From Oscillatoriales cyanobacterium (GTDB lineage: Bacteria; Cyanobacteriota; Cyanobacteriia; Cyanobacteriales; Microcoleaceae): a stretch of DNA of 64,000 nucleotides. Every line of letters begins with the position of its first letter. The first letter of the stretch is position 1. The notes under the pieces are model-generated. The model searched no databases. It saw only the letters and a program-made list of their open reading frames with translations, and had not been told where the DNA came from. The position numbers were made by a program, and so were the translations under genes. Positions 23,700-31,264 of this stretch are shown here, piece after piece. The DNA lies in NCBI GenBank assembly GCA_004293365.1, contig RDYN01000052.1:2678-66677 (forward strand). Direction: 5' to 3'.

Positions 23700-25067
23700 T
23701 TAATCTTGACAACAAGTTCTAACATATTCTCGAACAACAATAGATAAATCAAACAATACTTGATTTCCTTCTATTCTTGTGAGTAAATAACGTTGACCCA
23801 ACGATCGCAACCCATTCATTAAGTCCATTGATGACATAGATAAACTTTGCCTTAAATCTTCTCTTGACACAGGTACATCCAATTTACTTAATTGTGAAAG
23901 AATCTCTTGCTCTGTGGGTGATAGCCGTTTGAATAATTCAGTCAACCGAGATTTCATATCTTTAGTGACAATTAAACTGTCTTCTTTTAAGAAATCAGCA
24001 ACTTTGCCACCAAAAATACTTTTAATTAAACTGGCAATATCTTTTAAATCAAGGAAATTTCCTCCGTACATATCGCTAAACTCCGCCCAGGCTTCATCAT
24101 CTTTTAAACCCCATTTTTTCAAGATTTCTGTATGGTCTAATCCTTGTAAATCTAAGCACTTAATAGGATATAAATCCTCATCCAGGCTAATCATTTCTTG
24201 ACATTGTTCCTGACTTATTAAAATGAAGCTGCTTTGATGTTCTAGATTTGTCATCATTTTCAATAAATTTTGGAAATTTTTAAATTCCGTTTTGAACTCT
24301 CCTGCCAATTCTCCCTTAATAAATAATTCTTGGAAATCATCAAGGATGATTAAACATCTTTGTTGACGCAAAAGATTGAAAAACTGAGTTAACTTATTAT
24401 CAGTTTGAGTAGAATCGCGATCGACACCTGTGATGATTTCATTAATAATGTTATCTAAAGATTGAGATAGTTGGATATTTTTCCATATTACTACATCAAA
24501 ATGTTGTAAATTGAGGTCAACAAACTGTTTGACTAGGGTGGTTTTGCCAATTCCACTTAATCCTAAAACAGAAACTAGATGAAGATTTTGGTCGATCAAC
24601 CAGTGGGAGAGGGTTTGAAGTTCGGTTGTGCGATCGTAAAAGCTGGTGATTATCGGTGCTAGAGTTAAATCGCGATACAGAGATTTAGATTGATTCTCAG
24701 TTATATTCTGTTGAGTGTCTTTGTTTGTATTATATAAAATTTCTCGATTAAAATTAAAATTATAATTGCTACCGTTTACATGACAAATATTTTGATTTTG
24801 AGATGATTGTATATGTAGTCTTTGGAAGGTAGAGCGAAAATTGCTTTTGTTAATATCTTCGCCTAACTGTTTAGATAAAATTTGCCATAACTGACGCCCT
24901 ACATTTCTAACACGACTTTCACTACGCTTGCAATCATCAGCAATTTCATCATAGGTCTTTCCCTGGTAAACCCCTGTAATTACAGCCTTTTGAACATCAT
25001 CTAAGTGTTTGCCAGTCTTAGTGAATACCAACTGATCGGCACATTGTAAAACCTCTGTAACATTCAT
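23700..25067 (-). CDS. STAND/NB-ARC ATPase with N-terminal helix-turn-helix
   Basis: This 455-residue P-loop NTPase is of the STAND class. Residues 1-85 form an HTH-like region (LDDVQKAVITGVYQGKTYDEIADDCKRSESRVRNVG) of the type found at the N-terminus of many cyanobacterial NB-ARC and vWA-MoxR-associated proteins. An Asn-rich linker (95-125) follows, then the NB-ARC core: Walker A GLSGIGKTTL (about 169-178), Walker B RCLIILDDFQELF (about 237-249) and a winged-helix C-terminus. Unlike many relatives it ends without WD40 or TPR sensor repeats. It is divergent from the GIY-YIG/vWA/PP2C/kinase genes, sharing a 187-base AT-rich promoter region. The role is inferred as a signalling switch in a conflict or stress system. 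Confidence 0.85.
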   Translation of the reverse strand: MNVTEVLQCADQLVFTKTGKHLDDVQKAVITGVYQGKTYDEIADDCKRSESRVRNVGRQLWQILSKQLGEDINKSNFRSTFQRLHIQSSQNQNICHVNGSNYNFNFNREILYNTNKDTQQNITENQSKSLYRDLTLAPIITSFYDRTTELQTLSHWLIDQNLHLVSVLGLSGIGKTTLVKQFVDLNLQHFDVVIWKNIQLSQSLDNIINEIITGVDRDSTQTDNKLTQFFNLLRQQRCLIILDDFQELFIKGELAGEFKTEFKNFQNLLKMMTNLEHQSSFILISQEQCQEMISLDEDLYPIKCLDLQGLDHTEILKKWGLKDDEAWAEFSDMYGGNFLDLKDIASLIKSIFGGKVADFLKEDSLIVTKDMKSRLTELFKRLSPTEQEILSQLSKLDVPVSREDLRQSLSMSSMDLMNGLRSLGQRYLLTRIEGNQVLFDLSIVVREYVRTCCQD

Positions 25068-25254
25068 AAAATGTATCCACAGTAAATTTCTGACAAAATT
25101 ATAGTATATTTTAAGACATTATATTAAAATTTGTTAAAACAGTTTTAATTTTTGGAAAAAACACGAGATAAAATAAGACATTTCAAGCTTGTGTTCGCTT
25201 ACATAACTATGTATAGTGATTTTTATGATTTTGTTTCAAAGAAGGCACTTCAGT

Positions 25255-25611
25255 ATGTCAATGCCCCAAAGAATGACTGATGCTAATCTTAGAGATATTC
25301 CATCCGGTCTATCTGGCATTTATGCAATATACCATGATTTTGATGGAGAAATTGATACTGCTTATGTAGGAAGAGCTAAAGGGACACCCGGAAGTTGTAT
25401 TAAGACAAGACTGCAAAAACATTTTAGTGGTAAAGATAAGCAGCGCATTGGAACTGTGATATCCAGCCACCAAGATGACTTTTTCTTTTCTTATGAAGTG
25501 ATTGAAAGTTATGAAAAATTGAAAAGAATTGAAAAATCCGAAATTTTCAATATCCTACCAGCGGGGAACGTCCAACGTAATTTCAAGATTGAAGATTTAG
25601 GTATAGAGTGA
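25255..25611 (+). CDS. GIY-YIG domain protein (putative nuclease)
   Basis: This 118-residue protein shows the GIY-YIG signature SGIYAIYHD...TAYVGRAKG at about residues 20-45. A conserved arginine follows in IKTRLQKHF, with a glutamate in KRIEKSEIF and asparagine in LPAGNVQRN. These are the positions expected for an active endonuclease core. It is compact, with no added DNA-binding domain. The start at 25255 has GAAGG at good spacing; an upstream ATG at 25216 lacks one. It is the first gene of the plus-strand cluster, 79 bases before the vWA gene. DNA or RNA may be the target; that is not determinable here. Confidence 0.78.
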   Translation: MSMPQRMTDANLRDIPSGLSGIYAIYHDFDGEIDTAYVGRAKGTPGSCIKTRLQKHFSGKDKQRIGTVISSHQDDFFFSYEVIESYEKLKRIEKSEIFNILPAGNVQRNFKIEDLGIE

Positions 25612-25690
25612 GTGAATTATAAAATTTTAAAAAATTCATCTTGCTCAGACCAAGTTCAACATAAGTGAGTGACAAGAGAGGTAAAAGTTT

Positions 25691-26362
25691 ATGAGTGATG
25701 GTCAAAGTGTTAAGTATGCAGTGGATTTGGTAATGTGTATTGACGGCACAGGTTCTATGGGTCATTTGATTGAAGAAGTGAAGTCACTCGCTCTCAAATT
25801 TTACGATGAGTTAGAAGCTGAGATGAAAGTACAAAGTAAAAAAGTAGAGCAATTGAGAGCTAGGGTAATTGTCTTTCGGGATTATTGGGCAGATTCAGCC
25901 GATAAAGTGATGCAATGTTCTGAGTTTTTTGACTTGCGATCGCAGTCCTCCGATTTTGCTAATTTTGTCTCTCCAATTGAAGCTGATGGTGGTGGGGATG
26001 AACCGGAAAATGGGTTAGAAGCGGTTGGTTTAGCACTTAAATCTAACTGGGAAAAAGGAGACTTTAGTAAGCAACGATATGTCGTAGTTCTTTTTACTGA
26101 TGCTAGCGCTCATAGCTTAGATAAAGGCCCTAAACCCAGTCACTATCCCAATGATATACCAAAAACTTTTAATGATTTGACAGATTACTGGCATGAAATG
26201 CCAACACCAGTCAAGCGTTTATTATTGTTTGCACCTGATGCTGAACCTTGGACAATGATGGGTAGTTGGGAAAATACGATTCATTATGTTTCGGAAGCAG
26301 GTAGGGGATTAGAAAAAACAGAGATGAAAGAAATTTTAAATGCCATCGCCAAGAGTATATAA
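25691..26362 (+). CDS. vWA-domain protein (TerY-like)
   Basis: This 223-residue protein is essentially one von Willebrand A domain. The MIDAS motif appears as DGTGSM (residues 18-23, a DxTxS variant), followed by RVIVFRDYWADSADK, with further metal-ligand positions in the PENGLEAVGLAL and VVLFTDASAH regions. The start has GAGAGG nine bases upstream. Small vWA proteins with an adjacent PP2C phosphatase and Ser/Thr kinase make up the TerY-P triad described in tellurite-resistance-linked stress systems. The gene order here is the same, so the assignment rests on domain and context. The vWA protein probably scaffolds protein complexes. Confidence 0.85.
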   Translation: MSDGQSVKYAVDLVMCIDGTGSMGHLIEEVKSLALKFYDELEAEMKVQSKKVEQLRARVIVFRDYWADSADKVMQCSEFFDLRSQSSDFANFVSPIEADGGGDEPENGLEAVGLALKSNWEKGDFSKQRYVVVLFTDASAHSLDKGPKPSHYPNDIPKTFNDLTDYWHEMPTPVKRLLLFAPDAEPWTMMGSWENTIHYVSEAGRGLEKTEMKEILNAIAKSI

Positions 26363-26371
26363 GTAGTAATT

Positions 26372-26455
26372 AGTAGGGTGCGTCAGTTCTAGGGTGCGTC
26401 AGATTTTTAAGTTACTGTTTAAACAAATAGCTTGGCTTTTCGGACGCACCCTACA
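26372..26455. repeat. Inverted repeat element (GTAGGGTGCGTC...GACGCACCCTAC)
   Basis: A doubled left arm (GTAGGGTGCGTCAGTTCTAGGGTGCGTCAG) and a right arm GGACGCACCCTAC about 45 bases apart lie between the vWA and PP2C genes, the only large gap in the cluster. It could form a hairpin in the transcript. Related GGGTGCG palindromes occur at 9823-10000. Confidence 0.75.
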
Positions 26456-26500
26456 CCTCATTTTTTTTGACAAACATATAACCTTATCACAAATTAATTT

Positions 26501-28297
26501 ATGACTATGACTAAGTTTAATTTAGTAGTCAACATAGAAGTTATCGAAGACAAAGGTGAAGATGCTAATCTATTTGATGCAGATTTTAGAGAAAATCTTT
26601 TGATAGGCGTGTTTGACGGTTTAGGAGGTCGATCTGCTGGTTATGATCGCAAAACAGGGGGGCGTATTGCCTCAGAAGTCGCATCTCAAATCAGCAAAAA
26701 GTTCTTTAAACAATGGAATGGTAAAATAACGCCTGAAAATGTCATTTTACTGCAACAAGAAATTTGCAGCTCACTGAAAATTCTAGCCGATACTAATATG
26801 CCGAAAACTTCATCTCGGCTAAAAGGTTCTTTAATGGAACATAGACTCTGTACGACGATCGCGCTGGCTAGCATTCCCAAGCAACAAGGACAAGAAAAAA
26901 TAAAAATTTTTGAAGCTGACTTAGCTTGGATGGGAGATTCAAGAATTTATTTTCTCAGTCCAACTAAAGGTTTACAACAACTGACCAAAGATGACTTAAA
27001 AAGTCCCAAAGATGCCTTAGAAATGTTGAGACAAGATCCACCCATGTCTCAATTTTTAACTGCCGATCTAAATCCGAGATGGCAAATTCATTATCAGCGT
27101 CATAGAATAGAAGAACCGGGCTGTTTTTTAGCTTGTACTGACGGCTGTTTTCAGTATTTTTCTGCTCCTTGGGAATTTGAAAAGTTGTTGCTAGAGATGC
27201 TCTATAAGTCAGAAGGGGATACAATGGAGAAAAATACTTGGCAACAATTAATTAAACAAAGATACACAGAGATTAAGCAAGATGATGTTTCTTTAATTCT
27301 CTATCCAGGAGGATTTAATGGGATAAAGCACTTAAAGAGTTCTTATCAAGAACGTTTGCAGTATCTCCAAGAAAACTTTATGCCTCCTACGGCTAATGCT
27401 CGCTATGAGGATGTACAAACTCTGTGGGAAAAGTATAGAATTGATTATGAATATTATTTCCAATTTATTCAATATACTGAGCCACCAGCTAATTTTAAAC
27501 CGTCATTTTCAGAAGATAAATCCTCCCTAGTCATTTCAACCACCTCAAATTTGAGTAGAACTGACCAATTCAAAGAAATTAGTGACTCATCCAGACAGAA
27601 AGCAGCATCTAAGGCTGAAGAAATTCAAAGTTTGTTGGATCGGGCTAACTCTTGTTATGAAAATAATCAGTTAAAAGAAGCTGAAAATTTCTGCCATCAC
27701 ATTTTAAAGATTGATGCTCATCACAGTGAATGTAAATATCTTTTAGGATTGATTTACACTCAATCAGCTTTTATGGAAATAGATTGTTATCGAAAACAAC
27801 AATTATTCCAAAATGCCGCTTTATATTGGAAGAATGAAGTTCTAAAAAATCCTGGGGAAAAACTCATACACTCATACCGACACTTAGGTTTTATTTACTA
27901 TAAATTGAGTCAATGGCAGAAGGCCGTTGACTCTTATCAATCATCTTTTAAACCTGAAGCTGCCGAACAACTCAACGATTGGGAAGAACACTTAGAAGCA
28001 TTCGTTATCTCTCTGAACTTAATAAGTAATAAATACGAGACAGCCAATTTAGCGATTCAGTTATGTCAGAAAATAGCTAACAGTTTTTCCTCCGAAAATA
28101 AAGCATATGCTTATTACTTTATGGCGGTTTTACAAGAAATAAAAGGAGAATTATACCCCGCATTAATAAGTATTCAAGAAGCCGTGAAAATATATAATTC
28201 ATCTTACTCTTCTGGAGTTAAGTATGAAAAGTTGCAAAAAGCACGACAAAAACATCAAGAGATTCAAAATAAATACTACTACCACAGGTCATATTAA
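26501..28297 (+). CDS. PP2C-family protein phosphatase with TPR domain
   Basis: Metal-dependent Ser/Thr phosphatase of 598 residues. The PP2C core occupies about residues 1-260: EDKGEDANLFDAD, GVFDGLGGRSAG, LAWMGDSRIYFL, ACTDGCFQYF and DDVSLILYPGG hold the acidic metal ligands, so it should be active. From about residue 370 the chain is helical with TPR-like repeats (SLLDRANSCYENNQLKEAENFCHHIL, HSYRHLGFIYYKLSQWQKAV, YYFMAVLQEIKGELYPALISIQEA). The TPR probably binds partners. It ends six bases before the kinase start, so phosphatase and kinase form one translational unit. The role fits the antagonist enzyme of a TerY-P triad. Confidence 0.87.
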   Translation: MTMTKFNLVVNIEVIEDKGEDANLFDADFRENLLIGVFDGLGGRSAGYDRKTGGRIASEVASQISKKFFKQWNGKITPENVILLQQEICSSLKILADTNMPKTSSRLKGSLMEHRLCTTIALASIPKQQGQEKIKIFEADLAWMGDSRIYFLSPTKGLQQLTKDDLKSPKDALEMLRQDPPMSQFLTADLNPRWQIHYQRHRIEEPGCFLACTDGCFQYFSAPWEFEKLLLEMLYKSEGDTMEKNTWQQLIKQRYTEIKQDDVSLILYPGGFNGIKHLKSSYQERLQYLQENFMPPTANARYEDVQTLWEKYRIDYEYYFQFIQYTEPPANFKPSFSEDKSSLVISTTSNLSRTDQFKEISDSSRQKAASKAEEIQSLLDRANSCYENNQLKEAENFCHHILKIDAHHSECKYLLGLIYTQSAFMEIDCYRKQQLFQNAALYWKNEVLKNPGEKLIHSYRHLGFIYYKLSQWQKAVDSYQSSFKPEAAEQLNDWEEHLEAFVISLNLISNKYETANLAIQLCQKIANSFSSENKAYAYYFMAVLQEIKGELYPALISIQEAVKIYNSSYSSGVKYEKLQKARQKHQEIQNKYYYHRSY

Positions 28298-28303
28298 TAA
28301 CCT

Positions 28304-29176
28304 ATGTCTTACAAAAAAGGTGATGTTATTGCTGGAAAATATCTAGTAACCCGTGAATTTGATAGCGCCAACGGTGGTCAATGTCAATGGGGTTTTGCGG
28401 TGTGCGATGGAAACGAATACTTTGTCAAAAAATTCCTCAGTCCAGTCTATCCAGGCGAAAATGCACCAGGGAGCGAAAAAGGAAAACAAAAACGGCGCGA
28501 TCAGTGTGAGAAATTTGCTATAAAACAACTAGCAATTCAAAATGCACTATCGGCTTGTGGTGCGGGGGGTTCAGTCGTAGTCATGGTGGACTTTTTTAAA
28601 TATGGCGATGACTATGGCGAACATTTCTTCAAAGTCTGTCAAAAAGTCGATACTAGCTCTTTATCAAATGAAATACATACACTAGAGACAAAAAAGCGTT
28701 TATTTGTGATGCTAACCGCAGCAGGGGCGCTGAAAATTTTGCACTCAAATGGTATTGTCCATCTTGATTTGAAACCTGACAATGTGTTGATTAAAGAATG
28801 GGAAGGAAGACAAGTAGCCAAAATTATTGATTTTGATAGCAGTATTCTTGAAGGAGAATCAATTGCGGCAGAATTTTTAGTAGGCGATCCGGTATATTAT
28901 TCCCCTGAATTTGCTAAACATATTGCCACAGGTGGAGAAACGCCAGCGCCTACTAAAAAATCCGATATTTTTTCTCTAGGTTTGATTTTCTGTCAATACT
29001 GGACAGGTAGTCGTCCGATTTTATCAGGAAGCTATACTTATGCTCACGAAGCTGTTTTGGATGGAAAAAAACTTGAATTGCCGTCTATTACAACTAAAAC
29101 TAAATTGCGCGGAACTATGATTAATAACGAAAATCCCCTCAATGCAGAAGTGGGTAAGCTAATAAAGAGATGTTAG
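28304..29176 (+). CDS. Ser/Thr protein kinase, frameshifted near the C-terminus
   Basis: Hanks-type kinase following the PP2C gene by six bases. The frame codes 290 residues: a glycine-rich region FDSANGGQCQWGF (19-31), ATP-binding lysine in YFVKKFL, catalytic loop HLDLKPDN (153-160; HLD instead of HRD), metal-binding IIDFDSS (DFD instead of DFG) and GDPVYYSPEF in place of the APE loop. Catalytic Asp and Asn remain, so activity is possible. The frame ends at 29176, but the expected kinase C-lobe end KLIKEMLGLSPKERPDINQV continues in another frame to 29304. Loss of one A in ATAAAGAG explains it. Either a recent disruption, a sequence error, or slippage would fit. Confidence 0.88.
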   Translation: MSYKKGDVIAGKYLVTREFDSANGGQCQWGFAVCDGNEYFVKKFLSPVYPGENAPGSEKGKQKRRDQCEKFAIKQLAIQNALSACGAGGSVVVMVDFFKYGDDYGEHFFKVCQKVDTSSLSNEIHTLETKKRLFVMLTAAGALKILHSNGIVHLDLKPDNVLIKEWEGRQVAKIIDFDSSILEGESIAAEFLVGDPVYYSPEFAKHIATGGETPAPTKKSDIFSLGLIFCQYWTGSRPILSGSYTYAHEAVLDGKKLELPSITTKTKLRGTMINNENPLNAEVGKLIKRC

Positions 29177-29304
29177 GTTTAAGCCCTAAAGAAAGACCTG
29201 ATATCAATCAAGTCCATCAACAAATCAAAAAGCTTTATAATAATGGTGTTCCACCGAAGGATGGGAAAAATAAGCTAAGCATCAATATGAAACCTAAATT
29301 ATAG
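29170..29304 (+). pseudogene. Out-of-frame C-terminus of the kinase
   Basis: This frame reads MLGLSPKERPDINQVHQQ..., the canonical end of a kinase C-lobe with the conserved RP, followed by a short tail ending NMKPKL at the TAG 29302-29304. It is out of frame with the main body and would be joined by adding one A near 29165. The next gene begins 14 bases later. Confidence 0.8.
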
Positions 29305-29317
29305 ATTTTTTGAACCA

Positions 29318-29896
29318 ATGAAAAAAACCTACCGTTGTAAAAGTTGTGGGCATCAAGTTGTTTCACTGATGAAGCCTTCTGAGTGCGAGGTTTGTACAGG
29401 TCGAGAATGGACAATATTAGCTACGAGTAAACCGATTAATTCAGGAGATGAACCTATGGCTATTGATAAAGATATATTCTCTTCGTTTAAATTCCGCTCA
29501 ACGATCGAGGGTTACTGCCAAACTATTGGTTGGAATATTTCTAGTATTGACAATAGAATAGCGACAATTAAGTTTAATATGGACTCTGGCAGCACGCAAA
29601 CTTTATTTATTGTCAAGTACGATTCAACCCTAGAGTTTTCTTGCCCGAGTGGTTTAAAATTCGACGATGAAGATGATATACCCCATCGTTTATCTACGTT
29701 ACTTCTCACGCAAAATGCTACTTATAAACTGGGATTTTGGGGGATAGAAACTATCGGTGGAAAACAAACTTTTTCAATTATTCATAACGCGGAGATTAGT
29801 TTAATAGATGTCACTTATTTTGCCAGGGTCGTCACTAAGTTAGTAGAAGAATGTGATAAATTTGAACAGACCATAGAAGAATTAATCAACAGCTAA
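29318..29896 (+). CDS. Hypothetical protein with N-terminal zinc ribbon
   Basis: This 192-residue protein starts with a zinc-ribbon: C7-K-S-C10 and C23-E-V-C26. The remaining 150 residues are of unknown fold, with beta-rich stretches (TIKFNMDSGSTQTLFIVKYD, LEFSCPSGLKFDDEDD) and a helical C-terminus (YFARVVTKLVEECDKFEQTI). It is the fourth gene downstream of the vWA and directly follows the kinase, so it probably belongs to the same operon. In described TerY-P systems zinc ribbons are linked to the kinase or neighbours. A sensor or adaptor function is inference. Confidence 0.72.
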   Translation: MKKTYRCKSCGHQVVSLMKPSECEVCTGREWTILATSKPINSGDEPMAIDKDIFSSFKFRSTIEGYCQTIGWNISSIDNRIATIKFNMDSGSTQTLFIVKYDSTLEFSCPSGLKFDDEDDIPHRLSTLLLTQNATYKLGFWGIETIGGKQTFSIIHNAEISLIDVTYFARVVTKLVEECDKFEQTIEELINS

Positions 29897-30074
29897 TAGT
29901 TAGAAGACCTAGGAATTGCTTTTTGGGATTTGGGAGTTTTGGGGATGGGCGATCGCCCATTTCCAACACCCATAACTTCAACCGCTCAGTTGTGGGTATA
30001 TTTTTCAGAACTCTGCTTGGCTGACTCTAAATAGGTAACAATCAAAAATATAGTACCTATTCAGAGCCAAATCA

Positions 30075-30485
30075 ATGACTTTTATTCCATCCGAAGCGTT
30101 TAAATCAATTAACTATCCCAGCCGCACTGTCAAAAGAGCCGATCGCGCGATCCGGTGCGCCCCTTTTCAATTACACTTCTTCCAGACCATCCGCAACAAC
30201 AGCGTTTTCCTAAGCGCGATCGCCTCAAATGCGGGTGTCGAAAGCGGCTACACGCGATCGCCCGTATCCGAACTCGCAGCCGAAAACTCGCTGCTGTGGC
30301 TGATTCAAGTCGGCGTTTTGCGGCGCGAAGTAGACGGACAAGGAATTACCGACAGTTTTCGCCTCACCCCGCTGGGCCGCCAACTCGTGGAAAAATGGGA
30401 ACAGCAAGGAAATAGCTTACCGACTGCTTCATTGTGCGATCGCATTGGAAATGCCCTTAGCCGAGGGTTCGGACTATTTTCATAA
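30075..30485 (+). CDS. Hypothetical protein, possible winged-helix fold
   Basis: This 136-residue protein resembles a conserved cyanobacterial hypothetical family, possibly the one labelled Npun_F0494, but I recall that only loosely. No signal peptide or membrane segment. The C-terminal half, SLLWLIQVGVLRREVDGQGI followed by SFRLTPLGRQLVEKW, has the look of a winged helix with a beta wing. The start at 30075 follows an AT-rich leader. GC content rises again here, marking the right edge of the AT-rich island. No operon partner is evident. Confidence 0.65.
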   Translation: MTFIPSEAFKSINYPSRTVKRADRAIRCAPFQLHFFQTIRNNSVFLSAIASNAGVESGYTRSPVSELAAENSLLWLIQVGVLRREVDGQGITDSFRLTPLGRQLVEKWEQQGNSLPTASLCDRIGNALSRGFGLFS

Positions 30486-30612
30486 CGCAATACAGTTCAG
30501 ATAAGAGCGTTAAGGCGGTAAGGTGTGCGCTGCACACCTGCATAATTGGATTTTAATGAGGACTGAAGTCCTCACTACTAACGCCCATTTCTCACCCCGA
30601 ATTTTCCGGCAA

Positions 30613-31140
30613 TTAGCGCTGATTTAAAAAGCGGCTAGCCATCGACATGGCGTCAGTAATATCTACGTCGCCGTCTCCATCTCCATCTAAAAACGCATTC
30701 AAAACGGGATTTCCGCCCTGGGCTGGATTTTGGGCGTTGCCGCCGGTTTGCAGCAAATTGAGTACCAAGGGCACTAAAACAGGGATCATCGCTTGCACTG
30801 TCTCGTTATTCAACCCGGTTCTTTGGGCGATATCGGTCACTATTTGCGTCAGTTGACCACCCCCGAACAAACTCTGTACCGCTTGTGCATTGGGATTTGT
30901 GCCGCTAAATTGGTTGACAACTTCTTGAGCTTGTGCGTCTCCAGATTGCGATCGCACGTCTTGCAAAGCCGATCGCACGTATCCGCCCAAAACCGACATT
31001 GCTAGCTGAGTCGTGCCCGCATCGACGCCCTGGTTGCCGCTCAACTGTTCTACCGCACCCAGAATGTTGCCCAACTGATTGGGGCTTGCTTGTTGGTTGG
31101 GATTGTCGATCGCGCTCAAAATTTGGTCAAAGAGTCCCAT
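30613..31140 (-). CDS. DUF937-family protein with a C-terminal calcium-loop-like motif
   Basis: This 175-residue protein begins MGLFDQILSAIDNPNQQASP, typical of DUF937 (YidB-like) proteins; an ATG ten residues earlier (31170) is less likely. The body is helical (NILGAVEQLS, QTGGNAQNPAQG) with a hydrophobic stretch AMIPVLVPLVLNLLQ. Near the C-terminus DGDGDGDVDITDAM resembles a dockerin/EF-hand calcium-binding loop. Function is unknown. The gene is on the minus strand between a hypothetical and a sensor kinase. Confidence 0.78.
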   Translation of the reverse strand: MGLFDQILSAIDNPNQQASPNQLGNILGAVEQLSGNQGVDAGTTQLAMSVLGGYVRSALQDVRSQSGDAQAQEVVNQFSGTNPNAQAVQSLFGGGQLTQIVTDIAQRTGLNNETVQAMIPVLVPLVLNLLQTGGNAQNPAQGGNPVLNAFLDGDGDGDVDITDAMSMASRFLNQR

Positions 31141-31264
31141 AATTTTCGCTCCTAGCTGTAATTGCTCCACTCTAGATTAACCGATCGCCCATTACCAATT
31201 GCCAATTACCTTTTTCCCCATTACCAATTACCTTTTTCCCCATTACCAACTCCCATAATATATT

